From contig JBGPKK010000227.1 of the NCBI GenBank assembly GCA_041485905.1, positions 1 through 7,082 of the forward strand: a DNA stretch of 7,082 bases, in the 5' to 3' direction. Of the stretch, positions 1 to 7,082 are shown in pieces. Made by a program: the position numbers and the translations under genes. The notes below the pieces were generated by a model that was given only the letters and a program-made list of their open reading frames with translations, had not been told where the DNA came from and did not search any database. The DNA comes from JAHFUI01 sp041485905 (GTDB taxonomy: Bacteria; Acidobacteriota; Vicinamibacteria; Vicinamibacterales; CAVVIG01). Every line of letters begins with the position of its first letter. Position 1 is the stretch's first letter.

Positions 1-98
1 CCCTGCTGGCCCTGCTTGCCCTGCTGCCCTTGTTCGCCTTGCTGACTCTGTTGTTGTCCCTGCTGGCCCTGTTTCCCTTGCTGACCCTGCTGAGACTG
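1..98 (-). repeat. Gln/Gly-rich low-complexity coding repeat
   Basis: This is the visible end of the coiled-coil gene, residues 984 onward. It encodes a run of short QQG, KQG and EQG units with alternating CAG/CAA and GGN codons. The repeat continues past the window edge, so its length is unknown. The mix of synonymous codons shows it is not a pure recent DNA expansion but is kept as protein sequence. Such tails are expected to be disordered or extended. Reads over it may assemble poorly. Confidence 0.85.
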
Positions 99-3047
99 GT
101 CACCGTTGGCGTTCTGGCCGTTGCGGGCCCGCATCTTCTGATCGATCGACTCCATGCCGCGCACGAGGTTGCGTGTCTGCTCGAGCGCTTTATCGAGCCC
201 CGCCTGCTTCTGCTGGTTGCCGAGCGCGCCGGCCGCTTCGCCAATCTTTCTGGCGACGGCGTCGAGGTTCGAGCTGATCACCGGCTCGTACTGACTGATG
301 GCGTCCGGTCGCTGGGCCTGGATGCCGCGCTTCGTGTAGTCGATCATCTCTTTGAGCTGTTTGGTGCGAATCGTATCCGCCGCTTCCGACAGCTTGCGCG
401 ACGCATCCTTCTCGTTCTGCCGCGTATCACCGGCCAGCTGCTGGAGTTGTTTCTCCAGATTCGCGACCTTCTCTCCCATCGTGGTCTTCTGATCGGCGAG
501 CTTCTGTCCCTGCGCCCGCCCCGCGGCGGCCTGATCGAGCCCTTTGACCTGCGCTTCGATCTCTTTCTGTTCGTTGGCCAGCGCCTCGGCTTTCCGCTGC
601 GCGTCCTGGATGTCGTCCTTCGTCCGGTTGGACTGGCCGCGCGCGAGCTGTTCCTGCGCCTGGCGCAGCTTCTCGAGTGCCTGGGTCGCCTGCGCCCCGC
701 CGTCGCGCGATCCGTTGGCGGCCGCTTGACGCATGGCGTTGGCCGCCTGCTGGAGCTGGCGCGCGAGATCGGCGATTTCCTGGCGCGGCATATCGCGCGA
801 GAGCTGCTCGAGCTTTCGCGCCGCCTCTTCCGCTTCGTCCGCGAGCTGGCGCTGACTGGCGCCGCCGCCCGACGCATTCTGGCCGCCCGCCGCCATCCGC
901 CGCTGACGCTCCGCCTCCTGCTGCTGGCGCTGCGCGAGCTCCTTCAGCTTCTGCGCGAGCTCGTCGATCTTCTGCTGACCCTGCTGCTCGCCGGCGCGCT
1001 TCTGCATCTCGTACTGATTCGCCAGCTTGTCGAGCTCCAGTTCGAAGAGATCCGCCAGATCGTTGGCCTGAGCGCTGCCGCCGCCACCGCCGCCACCACC
1101 GCCGTTCTGCGCGGCGATCTGCATCTCGTATTCCTGCTCGGCCGCCTGGAGGAATTTGAGCGCGGTCTGCTCCGGCGTCATCGCCGTCTTCGGATCCTGC
1201 TTCCGCAGGTCGACTTCCGCCGCGCCCATTTCCGGCACCGCCTTCGACAGCAGGTCGGAGATCTTCTTGAACCGCTCGTCCTGATCGACCTGCCGGCTCT
1301 TCATCTTTTCGATGAGCTCTTCGACCTGGGTCTTCAGCTTGCTCTGAGACAGGTTGAGGAACACCACGTTCTCGCGGTATTTCTCCGCTGCCAGCTTCGC
1401 CTTGTCGCGGATGACGTTGAACGTCGCGGCCACGATTTCTTTCTGCTGTTGCGACAACTGACCCACGTCGTTGCCGCCGCCACCACCGCCCCCGCCCTGC
1501 GCCTGCGACTGGGCCGGCTTGAAGTCCTTGCGGAACGGACGGATCTGGACGAAGTAGATGTCGCTCGACACCACCTTGCCGCCCTGCACCGAATCGGTGT
1601 CGGTGGCTTTCGCGTAGTAGGAGACCGAATCGCCGGGGTGGAGCCCGAGCTCTTCGAGATAAATCGTGTGGCCCGCCGATACGTCGGTGAGCGCCTTGGG
1701 CCCGCCAAACAGCTTGACCGTCTTCTCGCGGCCGCCGTTGACGGCGTACACGAGCTCGATCTGCTTGACGCCGAAATCGTCCGACGCCTTCGCTTCGACG
1801 AACAACTCTTCGACCGGCGTCGCCATCGTGTCGCGCCCCGGCTTGAGGAACGACACCGTCGGCGCCCGATCGGCTGTGACGTCGATCGTGTACTGCGGCG
1901 ACGCGGTCACGTGCTCGCCGTGCGGCCCTTCGAGCTCGATGCGATAGAAGCCTTGTTTGTCGATCGTGAAGCTGCCGGTGAGCGAGCCGTCCGCCTGACG
2001 CGTCAACGGCCGCGAGGCCGCGTCATTCTCATTCACCAGGATCCGTCCGCTCGGCGCATTCATCGACGGCACGACGCGCAGGACGACTTCTGTGCCGCGA
2101 AGCGCCGCGACGTCGCCGCCGTTCTCGATCTTCTGCGGCGGCAGGCCTGTGTATGCGGGATAGCGGTACTCGAGCTCGAGCTTCGAGACGGTCGGCAGAT
2201 CGACAAGGGTCATCTTGAAGATCGGCGATTCGACGCCGTTGGATACGACCTTGTAGTCGATCGGCTTCTCGAGATGGAACAGGATGCCCTCGAAGACGAG
2301 CGGATCCGCGGTCGGGACCAGCGGCACGCGCTCCCATGTGCCGTTCGATCCGCTGCGCATCCGCACTTCGGCATCGGCCGCCTTGAAGCCGAAAAGCCTC
2401 GCCTTGATCTGCTGATCCGATCCGCGCGGGACGGTCGCGGTGCCGGGCGTCACCTGGATCCGGTACGGCGTGGAGGCTTCCGTGCTCTGGTAGATGACCA
2501 GCAGCGCCGAGAGGCCCTGGCGCAGGAACGCCGGGCCGAAGACCACGAGGAGGATCGTGGCGGCGGCGACGCTGGCCAGCGTCATGACGTGGCGGCGCAG
2601 GCCCGCTCGCTCGATCGTGCGGTGGTACTCGACCTCGCGGCATTTCTCGACGGCTCGCTGCACGAGCCGGTCGACCAGTACGCTCGAGTGTGCATCGGAG
2701 GCGGTTGCCGCGTCGCTGCTCGTTTCGACGGCGCTTAGAATCGACGCTTCGAGCGAGGGATCGCACTCCTCGAGATACAAGGCGACCTGGGCGTCGCTGA
2801 CCTGGCGTCTGAGCGGCCGCCAGAGCCAGACAGCCGCCAGCGCGGCGAACACCAGGGCCACGATCACGCGAAACGTGATGATCGCGGCGGCGCTGAACTT
2901 GAAGGCTTCCAGGCCGGAGGCCGAGAGCAGCAGCGCGACAAGGCTGCCGGCGACGACAACCACGGCGCCGCGCAGCGCGAGCTTCAGGCGCCAGCGGTTC
3001 CGGATCTGTCGGATGACGTCGACGAGCTCTGCACGATGTCCGCCCAT
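1..3047 (-). CDS. DUF4175-like giant membrane-anchored coiled-coil protein (3' end outside window)
   Basis: This is an uninterrupted frame of 1015 complete codons from the ATG at 3047 to the window edge, with the C-terminus beyond. It is probably anchored in the cytoplasmic membrane with a large domain exposed outside the cytoplasm. Two membrane segments (about residues 23-44 and 53-76) are followed by a short loop and a third segment (about 155-174). A beta-rich, Ig-like region spans about 190-510, including YPAYTGLPP at 296-304 and a SDDFGVKQIELVY stretch. Then come an eight-glycine run (518-525), a Gln/Lys/Glu-rich helical region, a nine-glycine run (649-657), and a long Ala/Gln/Glu coiled coil to about 980. 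From residue 984 the chain becomes a Gln/Gly repeat. Overall architecture resembles DUF4175/TIGR02302 proteins of MoxR-linked clusters, though that assignment rests on layout rather than on a profile match. The role is unknown; a scaffold for the VWA proteins is plausible. A 902-codon plus-strand ORF over this gene is spurious. Confidence 0.88.
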   Translation of the reverse strand, partial: MGGHRAELVDVIRQIRNRWRLKLALRGAVVVVAGSLVALLLSASGLEAFKFSAAAIITFRVIVALVFAALAAVWLWRPLRRQVSDAQVALYLEECDPSLEASILSAVETSSDAATASDAHSSVLVDRLVQRAVEKCREVEYHRTIERAGLRRHVMTLASVAAATILLVVFGPAFLRQGLSALLVIYQSTEASTPYRIQVTPGTATVPRGSDQQIKARLFGFKAADAEVRMRSGSNGTWERVPLVPTADPLVFEGILFHLEKPIDYKVVSNGVESPIFKMTLVDLPTVSKLELEYRYPAYTGLPPQKIENGGDVAALRGTEVVLRVVPSMNAPSGRILVNENDAASRPLTRQADGSLTGSFTIDKQGFYRIELEGPHGEHVTASPQYTIDVTADRAPTVSFLKPGRDTMATPVEELFVEAKASDDFGVKQIELVYAVNGGREKTVKLFGGPKALTDVSAGHTIYLEELGLHPGDSVSYYAKATDTDSVQGGKVVSSDIYFVQIRPFRKDFKPAQSQAQGGGGGGGGNDVGQLSQQQKEIVAATFNVIRDKAKLAAEKYRENVVFLNLSQSKLKTQVEELIEKMKSRQVDQDERFKKISDLLSKAVPEMGAAEVDLRKQDPKTAMTPEQTALKFLQAAEQEYEMQIAAQNGGGGGGGGGSAQANDLADLFELELDKLANQYEMQKRAGEQQGQQKIDELAQKLKELAQRQQQEAERQRRMAAGGQNASGGGASQRQLADEAEEAARKLEQLSRDMPRQEIADLARQLQQAANAMRQAAANGSRDGGAQATQALEKLRQAQEQLARGQSNRTKDDIQDAQRKAEALANEQKEIEAQVKGLDQAAAGRAQGQKLADQKTTMGEKVANLEKQLQQLAGDTRQNEKDASRKLSEAADTIRTKQLKEMIDYTKRGIQAQRPDAISQYEPVISSNLDAVARKIGEAAGALGNQQKQAGLDKALEQTRNLVRGMESIDQKMRARNGQNANGDQSQQGQQGKQGQQGQQQSQQGEQGQQGKQGQQ

Positions 3048-3054
3048 TTTTGTG

Positions 3055-3061
3055 CCCCCTC
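3055..3061 (-). promoter_or_regulatory. Ribosome binding site of the large coiled-coil gene
   Basis: The minus strand reads GAGGGGG, then seven bases (GCACAAA A-rich spacer region), then the ATG at 3047. Purine content and spacing are good for a Shine-Dalgarno site. It decides the start: the frame gains the typical membrane-protein N-terminus directly from this ATG, and no better candidate lies nearby. Confidence 0.65.
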
Positions 3062-3074
3062 AGCGGTCGTTGCC

Positions 3075-3102
3075 TGGTCGTTGGTGCCTGGTCCCTGGCC
3101 CT
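3075..3102. repeat. 7-bp tandem repeats, TGGTNNN, second array
   Basis: On the plus strand TGGT recurs at 3075, 3082 and 3089 with variable triplets CGT, GCC and CCC. A degenerate unit TGGCCCT at 3096 continues the seven-base register. A related GGTCGTTGCC stretch at 3065-3074 precedes it out of register by four bases. The period equals that of the array in the other spacer, but the core sequence is unrelated and there is no inverted half. Function is unknown. It could be a product of replication slippage or part of a dispersed repeat family. Confidence 0.7.
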
Positions 3103-3112
3103 GGGGACTAGG

Positions 3113-5173
3113 TTACACCCGAGAGATCCGATTCGAGAGGATTGTTTCGGTTGCCAGCAGCAGAATTCCGCCAAACAGCAGATACCACCAGAGCGCCTGG
3201 CGCCGCTCGAGGTCCTGCGGAGTGACCTGGTCGGCCGCCGCGCGTAGATTGGCCTCGGGCGCGGCCCGCCCGGTCAGGGCTGCGGTGAATTCCTTCGGAT
3301 CCATGGCCGACAAATCGGATTCCGCGGGGTCGATGTCCACGGCGACGGCCGGCGGCCGCGCTTCCGTGGCGCCGGTGCTCCGCAACTCGTAGAAGCCCTG
3401 CTCGTCCAACTCGAGAAATTCCGGGCCGCTGCCCGTCGAGACTTTCACGCGGCGGCCGGACGGCGTCAGCGCCACGCGGTCGCGCCGGCTTCCGCCGAGG
3501 ATCGACCCGGCCGTCAGATCCAGGACCTGTCCCACGGTCCGCCACGCCGCTGGTTCTTCATACCGCGCCAGGTACCGCGCGAGCTGATGAACGAGCGGCA
3601 GAAAGACCGGTTTCTTCGCGAGGTCGCTCCACGAATCGTCGAGCGTCGTGTTCCACGCGATGACGCGGCCAAGACCGGTTCGCTGCTCGGTCGCGGCCGC
3701 GGCGCCATCGTCGAACCGCGCGAGCACGCGGCCGCCCGCCGCGGCCGTCAGCGCCCGATACCGGAACACGCGCGTGCCGGAGAAATCGCCGCTGCGCGGC
3801 GCCTTGAAGACTTCGAACACGGGATGGCTGTAGTCGAGAAACCCGAGCGCGCCGCCACGGCCGTCGGGTCGATCGATGGTGCCGCCGAGCGTGCCGGGTA
3901 GCAGCGCCGCGTCGTTGACCGGCCAGGTGGAGTGCTCGCCGAGCACCACCAGCAGGCCGCCGCCCTGCTCGACGAACTTCTTGAGCGCGCCGCCGGCGGC
4001 CGCCGGCGGAAACGGCGTGTCGTTCAGGATGACGACCGCGCGTTTGTCGAGACTGGCCGGCGTCATGCGCGCCGCCGACGTTACCTCGATCTGAAACGCG
4101 GGCGTGGTGCCGATCGACAGCGCTTTGGACAAATAGAGGGTCGAGTCGTTCCGCTCTCCGCTCTCCTCGCGTGGAGCGACAACGAGCACCGACACAGGAC
4201 GGCTCGGCGTCAGCACGAAATTGAAGACGTTGTCCTCGGCCAACTGGTCGGTCCCGGCCCGCACGGTCCCGCGCACGTACGCGTCGGCGAGCGTGAACGG
4301 CGCGAACGACACCGAAGCCGAGCTGTTGGCGGCGACCGTCACCGGTTTGGATTCGATCGCATGGCCGTCGACGTCGAGCGTCGCCGTGAGACCGTTGACC
4401 GGCGCGGCGCCTCGATTGACGATGCCCGCCGTCACGGTAATGCGTTCCTGCCCGGAGAAGCTCGCGCGCGCGAACGCCACCGAAGGAATCGACACGTTCG
4501 ACGCGTCCTGGCTGGCGACGGTGACCGGTGTGAGAACGGTCCCCTCGGGCAGCTTGATATCTTCCGCGCCGGTCCAGCCGGTTTTCTGAAAGTCGCTGAC
4601 CAGTACGACTTCTTTCTGTTTGAGCGAAGACGCGCTGAGGATGCTTTGCGCCAGCTTCAGCGCGGGGCCGTACCGCGTCGAGCCCGACGTCACCTTGGCC
4701 GCGTCAATCGCCTGGCCGAGCCGCAGGCGATCGGGGGTCGCGCGGACGTTTTCCTCCGCGTTCCTGGAAAACAGGACGAGCGTCGCCTTGTCCTCGCCGC
4801 CGATCGCATCGATCGCCTTGCGCGCGGCCGCCCGCGCACGCTGCCAGTGATCGCCGTACCCCATGCTCGCTGATTGATCGAGCAGCACGACGAGCTCGCG
4901 CGCGCCGCCCGCCGCCCGCGCCGCCAGCGCGCCCTGCGGAAAAAAGGGGCGCGCGAACGCCGCGACGATCATCAGGACGGCCGCCGCCCTGAGCATCAGC
5001 AGGAACCAGTGACGGATGCTGCGCCGCCGTACGGATTGATAGGGGATGCGCCGCAGGAACATCAGCGACGGGAATTCCACGATGCGCTTGCGCTCGCGCT
5101 GAATCAGATGGATCAGCACCGGAATCGCCAGCGCGCTGACGCCGACGAGGAACAGGGGAGTCAAGAAATTCAT
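3113..5173 (-). CDS. BatA-type membrane protein with VWA and glutamine-amidotransferase-like domains
   Basis: This 686-residue protein starts with the classic BatA (aerotolerance regulator N-terminal) domain. It has a membrane segment at about residues 5-23 (LTPLFLVGVSALAIPVLIHL), a basic stretch, and a second segment at about 56-75. A VWA domain follows at about 92-220, with MIDAS residues D99-Q-S-A-S103, a likely T166 and D194 (LVSDFQ). Residues about 225-320 are beta-rich and resemble a CARDB/Ig-like module. Residues about 327-535 look like a class I glutamine-amidotransferase-like fold (VVILNDTPFPP; GGGLLVVLGEHSTW), but at the usual nucleophile position there is no cysteine, so enzyme activity is unlikely. 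A final membrane segment is at about 661-679. The VWA domain probably faces away from the cytoplasm between membrane anchors. The ATG at 5173 gives the standard BatA opening. Partners are presumably the upstream ATPase and DUF58 protein (inferred). Confidence 0.93.
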   Translation of the reverse strand: MNFLTPLFLVGVSALAIPVLIHLIQRERKRIVEFPSLMFLRRIPYQSVRRRSIRHWFLLMLRAAAVLMIVAAFARPFFPQGALAARAAGGARELVVLLDQSASMGYGDHWQRARAAARKAIDAIGGEDKATLVLFSRNAEENVRATPDRLRLGQAIDAAKVTSGSTRYGPALKLAQSILSASSLKQKEVVLVSDFQKTGWTGAEDIKLPEGTVLTPVTVASQDASNVSIPSVAFARASFSGQERITVTAGIVNRGAAPVNGLTATLDVDGHAIESKPVTVAANSSASVSFAPFTLADAYVRGTVRAGTDQLAEDNVFNFVLTPSRPVSVLVVAPREESGERNDSTLYLSKALSIGTTPAFQIEVTSAARMTPASLDKRAVVILNDTPFPPAAAGGALKKFVEQGGGLLVVLGEHSTWPVNDAALLPGTLGGTIDRPDGRGGALGFLDYSHPVFEVFKAPRSGDFSGTRVFRYRALTAAAGGRVLARFDDGAAAATEQRTGLGRVIAWNTTLDDSWSDLAKKPVFLPLVHQLARYLARYEEPAAWRTVGQVLDLTAGSILGGSRRDRVALTPSGRRVKVSTGSGPEFLELDEQGFYELRSTGATEARPPAVAVDIDPAESDLSAMDPKEFTAALTGRAAPEANLRAAADQVTPQDLERRQALWWYLLFGGILLLATETILSNRISRV

Positions 5174-5261
5174 GGCTGTAATGCAAAATGCCTAATGCGA
5201 AATGCAGCCCGGGCCGGCACCGTGCATTCGGCATTGTGCACTGTGCATTTCGATGTCTTCG
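5174..5261 (-). other. Repeat-filled spacer between DUF58 and BatA-like genes
   Basis: This 88-base spacer is markedly richer in A and T than its GC-rich neighbours and consists mostly of the inverted heptamer array described separately, with a GC-rich centre (5206-5221). No convincing promoter boxes are seen. There is no run of T after the dyad on the minus strand, so it does not look like an intrinsic terminator. No Shine-Dalgarno-like sequence precedes the next gene's start. Confidence 0.75.
5180..5249. repeat. Inverted array of 7-bp repeats: four AATGCNN facing four NNGCATT
   Basis: On the plus strand AATGC recurs exactly every seven bases at 5180, 5187, 5194 and 5201, with two variable bases after each core (AA, CT, GA, AG). 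After a GC-rich centre containing GCCCGGGC (5207-5214), the same heptamer appears inverted and again in strict seven-base register at 5222, 5229, 5236 and 5243. Two of the inverted units carry a substitution when read against the plus-strand core, at 5230 in the variable part and at 5241 in the core. Bases 5182-5198 can pair with 5224-5240 at 15 of 17 positions, so transcript or single-stranded DNA could form a hairpin. The array lies between two genes that otherwise look like one operon. It resembles in style the heptamer tandem repeats (STRR) known from filamentous cyanobacteria, with a different sequence. Function is unknown. Confidence 0.85.
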
Positions 5262-6182
5262 TCACCGAACCCTCATCATCCTCTCCCGGTTCGCCAGGTA
5301 GTTGAACAGCGCGTGGTCGAGCGGCTTCGAGGTATTCAGCATCGTGTAGTCGATCCGGTGCTCGGAGAATTTCGTTCCGAGCGCGGTGATGTGCTCCTGC
5401 ATGAGCGCGCGGTACTGATCGCCGAGCGCCTCGGGCACGACCGGAATCTGCTCGCCGCTCTCGAGGTCCTCGAAGCTCGTCGCATCGTCGTAGCCGAAGT
5501 CGATTTCCGCCGGGTCGAGCACGTGGAACACCATCAGGTCGTTCCCGAGAAACCGCAGCGGCTTGATCGCCTCGAGGATGACGTCGGGCTCCTCATAGAA
5601 GTCCGAGATGAGTGCCAGCACGCTGCGGCGCTTGAAGTGTTCCGCCATCTTCCCGACCGGACCGCTCAGGCTGCCGGCGCGCTCCGGCCTCGACCGATCG
5701 AGCGTGTGCAGGACGACATTGAAGTGCTTGGCGGACACCGGCACGTAGTTGACGATCTCCTCGTCGAACGTGACGAGGCCCACGCGGTCGCGCTGCCGGT
5801 GGGCCAGGTAGGCCAGGCACGCCGCCAGGTAGCAGCCGTATTCGAGCTTGGAGACGCCGCGGCTGGCGAAGCCCATGGACTTTGAGACGTCCAGGATCAC
5901 CGAGAAGTTGGTGTTCGTGTCGGCTTCGTACTGCTTGACGAAGTATTTGTCGGTGCGCGCGTACAGCCGCCAGTCGACGCGCCGGATGTCGTCTCCAGCC
6001 ACGTAGCCGCGATGTTCGGCGAAATCGATGGAGGCACCGAAATAGGGCGCTCGGTGCAGCCCGTTGATGAAGCCGTCGACGACCGTCCGCGCCAGCAGAT
6101 CGAGCTTGCCGATCCGCGCGAGCACACTGGGGTCGACGAACCGCGCGCCGGGAATGGCGCTGCCTTCCGCGAGTCTGGCCAT
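5262..6182 (-). CDS. DUF58 domain protein with VWA-like fold
   Basis: This is a 306-residue DUF58 protein, a VWA-like family nearly always encoded next to MoxR ATPases and presumed to be their partner or adaptor. No signal peptide or membrane segment is seen, so it is probably cytoplasmic. The DUF58 signature lies around residues 62-86 (GDDIRRVDWRLYARTDKYF and the following VKQYE). A MIDAS-type DxSxS motif, DVSKS, is at residues 98-102, with further candidate metal ligands at T138 (LVTFD) and D194 (LISDFYEE). The frame is open further upstream into the ATPase gene, but the ATG at 6182 is preferred: it lies just past the ATPase stop, and the product then begins in the family manner, with FVDPSVLARIGKLDLLART soon after the start. 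Length is normal for the short, membrane-free DUF58 type. The fold and family are secure; metal binding is inferred from the motif. Confidence 0.95.
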   Translation of the reverse strand: MARLAEGSAIPGARFVDPSVLARIGKLDLLARTVVDGFINGLHRAPYFGASIDFAEHRGYVAGDDIRRVDWRLYARTDKYFVKQYEADTNTNFSVILDVSKSMGFASRGVSKLEYGCYLAACLAYLAHRQRDRVGLVTFDEEIVNYVPVSAKHFNVVLHTLDRSRPERAGSLSGPVGKMAEHFKRRSVLALISDFYEEPDVILEAIKPLRFLGNDLMVFHVLDPAEIDFGYDDATSFEDLESGEQIPVVPEALGDQYRALMQEHITALGTKFSEHRIDYTMLNTSKPLDHALFNYLANRERMMRVR

Positions 6183-6183
6183 G

Positions 6184-6189
6184 CTCCCG
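6184..6189 (-). promoter_or_regulatory. Weak, closely spaced ribosome binding site of the DUF58 gene
   Basis: The minus strand reads CGGGAG, then one base, then the ATG at 6182. The purine-rich core is complementary to the 16S anti-Shine-Dalgarno end but sits much closer to the start than the usual 5-9 bases. It lies in the seven-base gap after the ATPase stop, so initiation may rely mostly on ribosomes finishing the ATPase gene (translational coupling, inferred). Confidence 0.4.

Positions 6190-7082
<893 letters not shown>

Larger units (their letters stand above)
3048..3112 (-). other. Repeat-bearing spacer between BatA-like and coiled-coil genes
   Basis: This 65-base spacer begins right after the TAA of the BatA-like gene. 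It holds a GT/CC-rich heptamer array (3075-3102) and then a good ribosome binding site. A short dyad, GTCCC at 3091-3095 against GGGAC at 3104-3108, could form a five-pair stem, but no T run follows on the minus strand, so it is not called a terminator. No promoter boxes are evident, and the next gene is probably in the same transcript. Confidence 0.65.

Noticed and set aside
1071..1106. Glycine-codon runs as trinucleotide-repeat expansions
   Set aside because: The codons mix GGC and GGT (and GGG in the run at 1473-1496), so they are not pure repeats and are better read as protein linkers.
30..2738. A 902-codon plus-strand ORF
   Set aside because: It lies in exact codon register opposite the coiled-coil gene. 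In that register a stop appears only where the real gene uses TTA, CTA or TCA, codons this GC-rich genome avoids; the ORF ends at a CTA leucine codon. Its product is a Leu/Arg-rich sequence with no recognisable domain, while the minus strand encodes clear domains.
3091..3108. A possible terminator after the BatA-like gene
   Set aside because: The stem is only five pairs with an eight-base loop, and no T run follows on the minus strand.
2029..3174. A 381-codon minus-strand ORF over the start of the coiled-coil gene
   Set aside because: It is a shifted frame giving Arg/Pro/Ala-rich sequence and overlapping the end of the BatA-like gene. The adjacent frame from 3047 has a good ribosome binding site, membrane segments and family-like motifs.
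3932..4873. A 313-codon plus-strand ORF
   Set aside because: It is antisense to the BatA-like gene and gives an Arg/His-rich product with no recognisable domain. The minus-strand gene has complete BatA and VWA motifs over the same bases.
5174..5261. The inverted heptamer array as a CRISPR array or attachment site
   Set aside because: The units are only seven bases, with no spacers of CRISPR length and no integrase gene nearby. The genes on both sides belong to one conserved cluster.

Overview
The window is a stretch of one gene cluster, with every credible gene on the minus strand, so it reads from the high-coordinate end to the low one. It has very high GC and dense coding, with two short spacers (88 and 65 bases) that differ in composition from the genes. 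The gene set (MoxR ATPase, DUF58, BatA-type VWA protein, giant coiled-coil DUF4175-like protein) and the base composition suggest a GC-rich free-living bacterium. An Acidobacteriota lineage such as Vicinamibacteria fits best, but this is inference from gene order and style, not a proven assignment.

Layout in transcription order: (1) 7082-6190, a MoxR-family AAA+ ATPase whose N-terminus lies outside the window. (2) 6182-5262, a soluble DUF58/VWA-like protein, seven bases after the ATPase stop. (3) Spacer 5261-5174, almost entirely made of 7-bp repeats: four copies in one orientation facing four in the other around a GC-rich centre. (4) 5173-3113, a membrane protein with a BatA N-terminal domain, a VWA domain and a glutamine-amidotransferase-like domain. 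(5) Spacer 3112-3048, with a second and unrelated 7-bp repeat array. (6) 3047-1, a protein of more than 1015 residues with three N-terminal membrane segments, a beta-rich region, a long coiled coil and a Gln/Gly-repeat tail that runs off the window. No stop codon interrupts this last gene in the window, and it is the real gene beneath a misleading 902-codon plus-strand ORF.

How the genes fit together: MoxR ATPases are typically encoded with VWA-domain proteins and are thought to act as chaperone-like ATPases on them or through them. Here the cytoplasmic ATPase and DUF58 protein would work with two membrane proteins that expose large domains outside the cytoplasmic membrane. The cluster resembles the Bat (Bacteroides aerotolerance) type of system, but inside the window the BatA-like gene is followed by the coiled-coil protein rather than by batB/batD-like genes. 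The substrate and physiological role cannot be read from the sequence.

The protein-coding content is a recognisable conserved cluster. The least explained part is the pair of heptamer-repeat spacers. No RNA genes, insertion sequences, CRISPR arrays, clear promoter or intrinsic terminator were seen.
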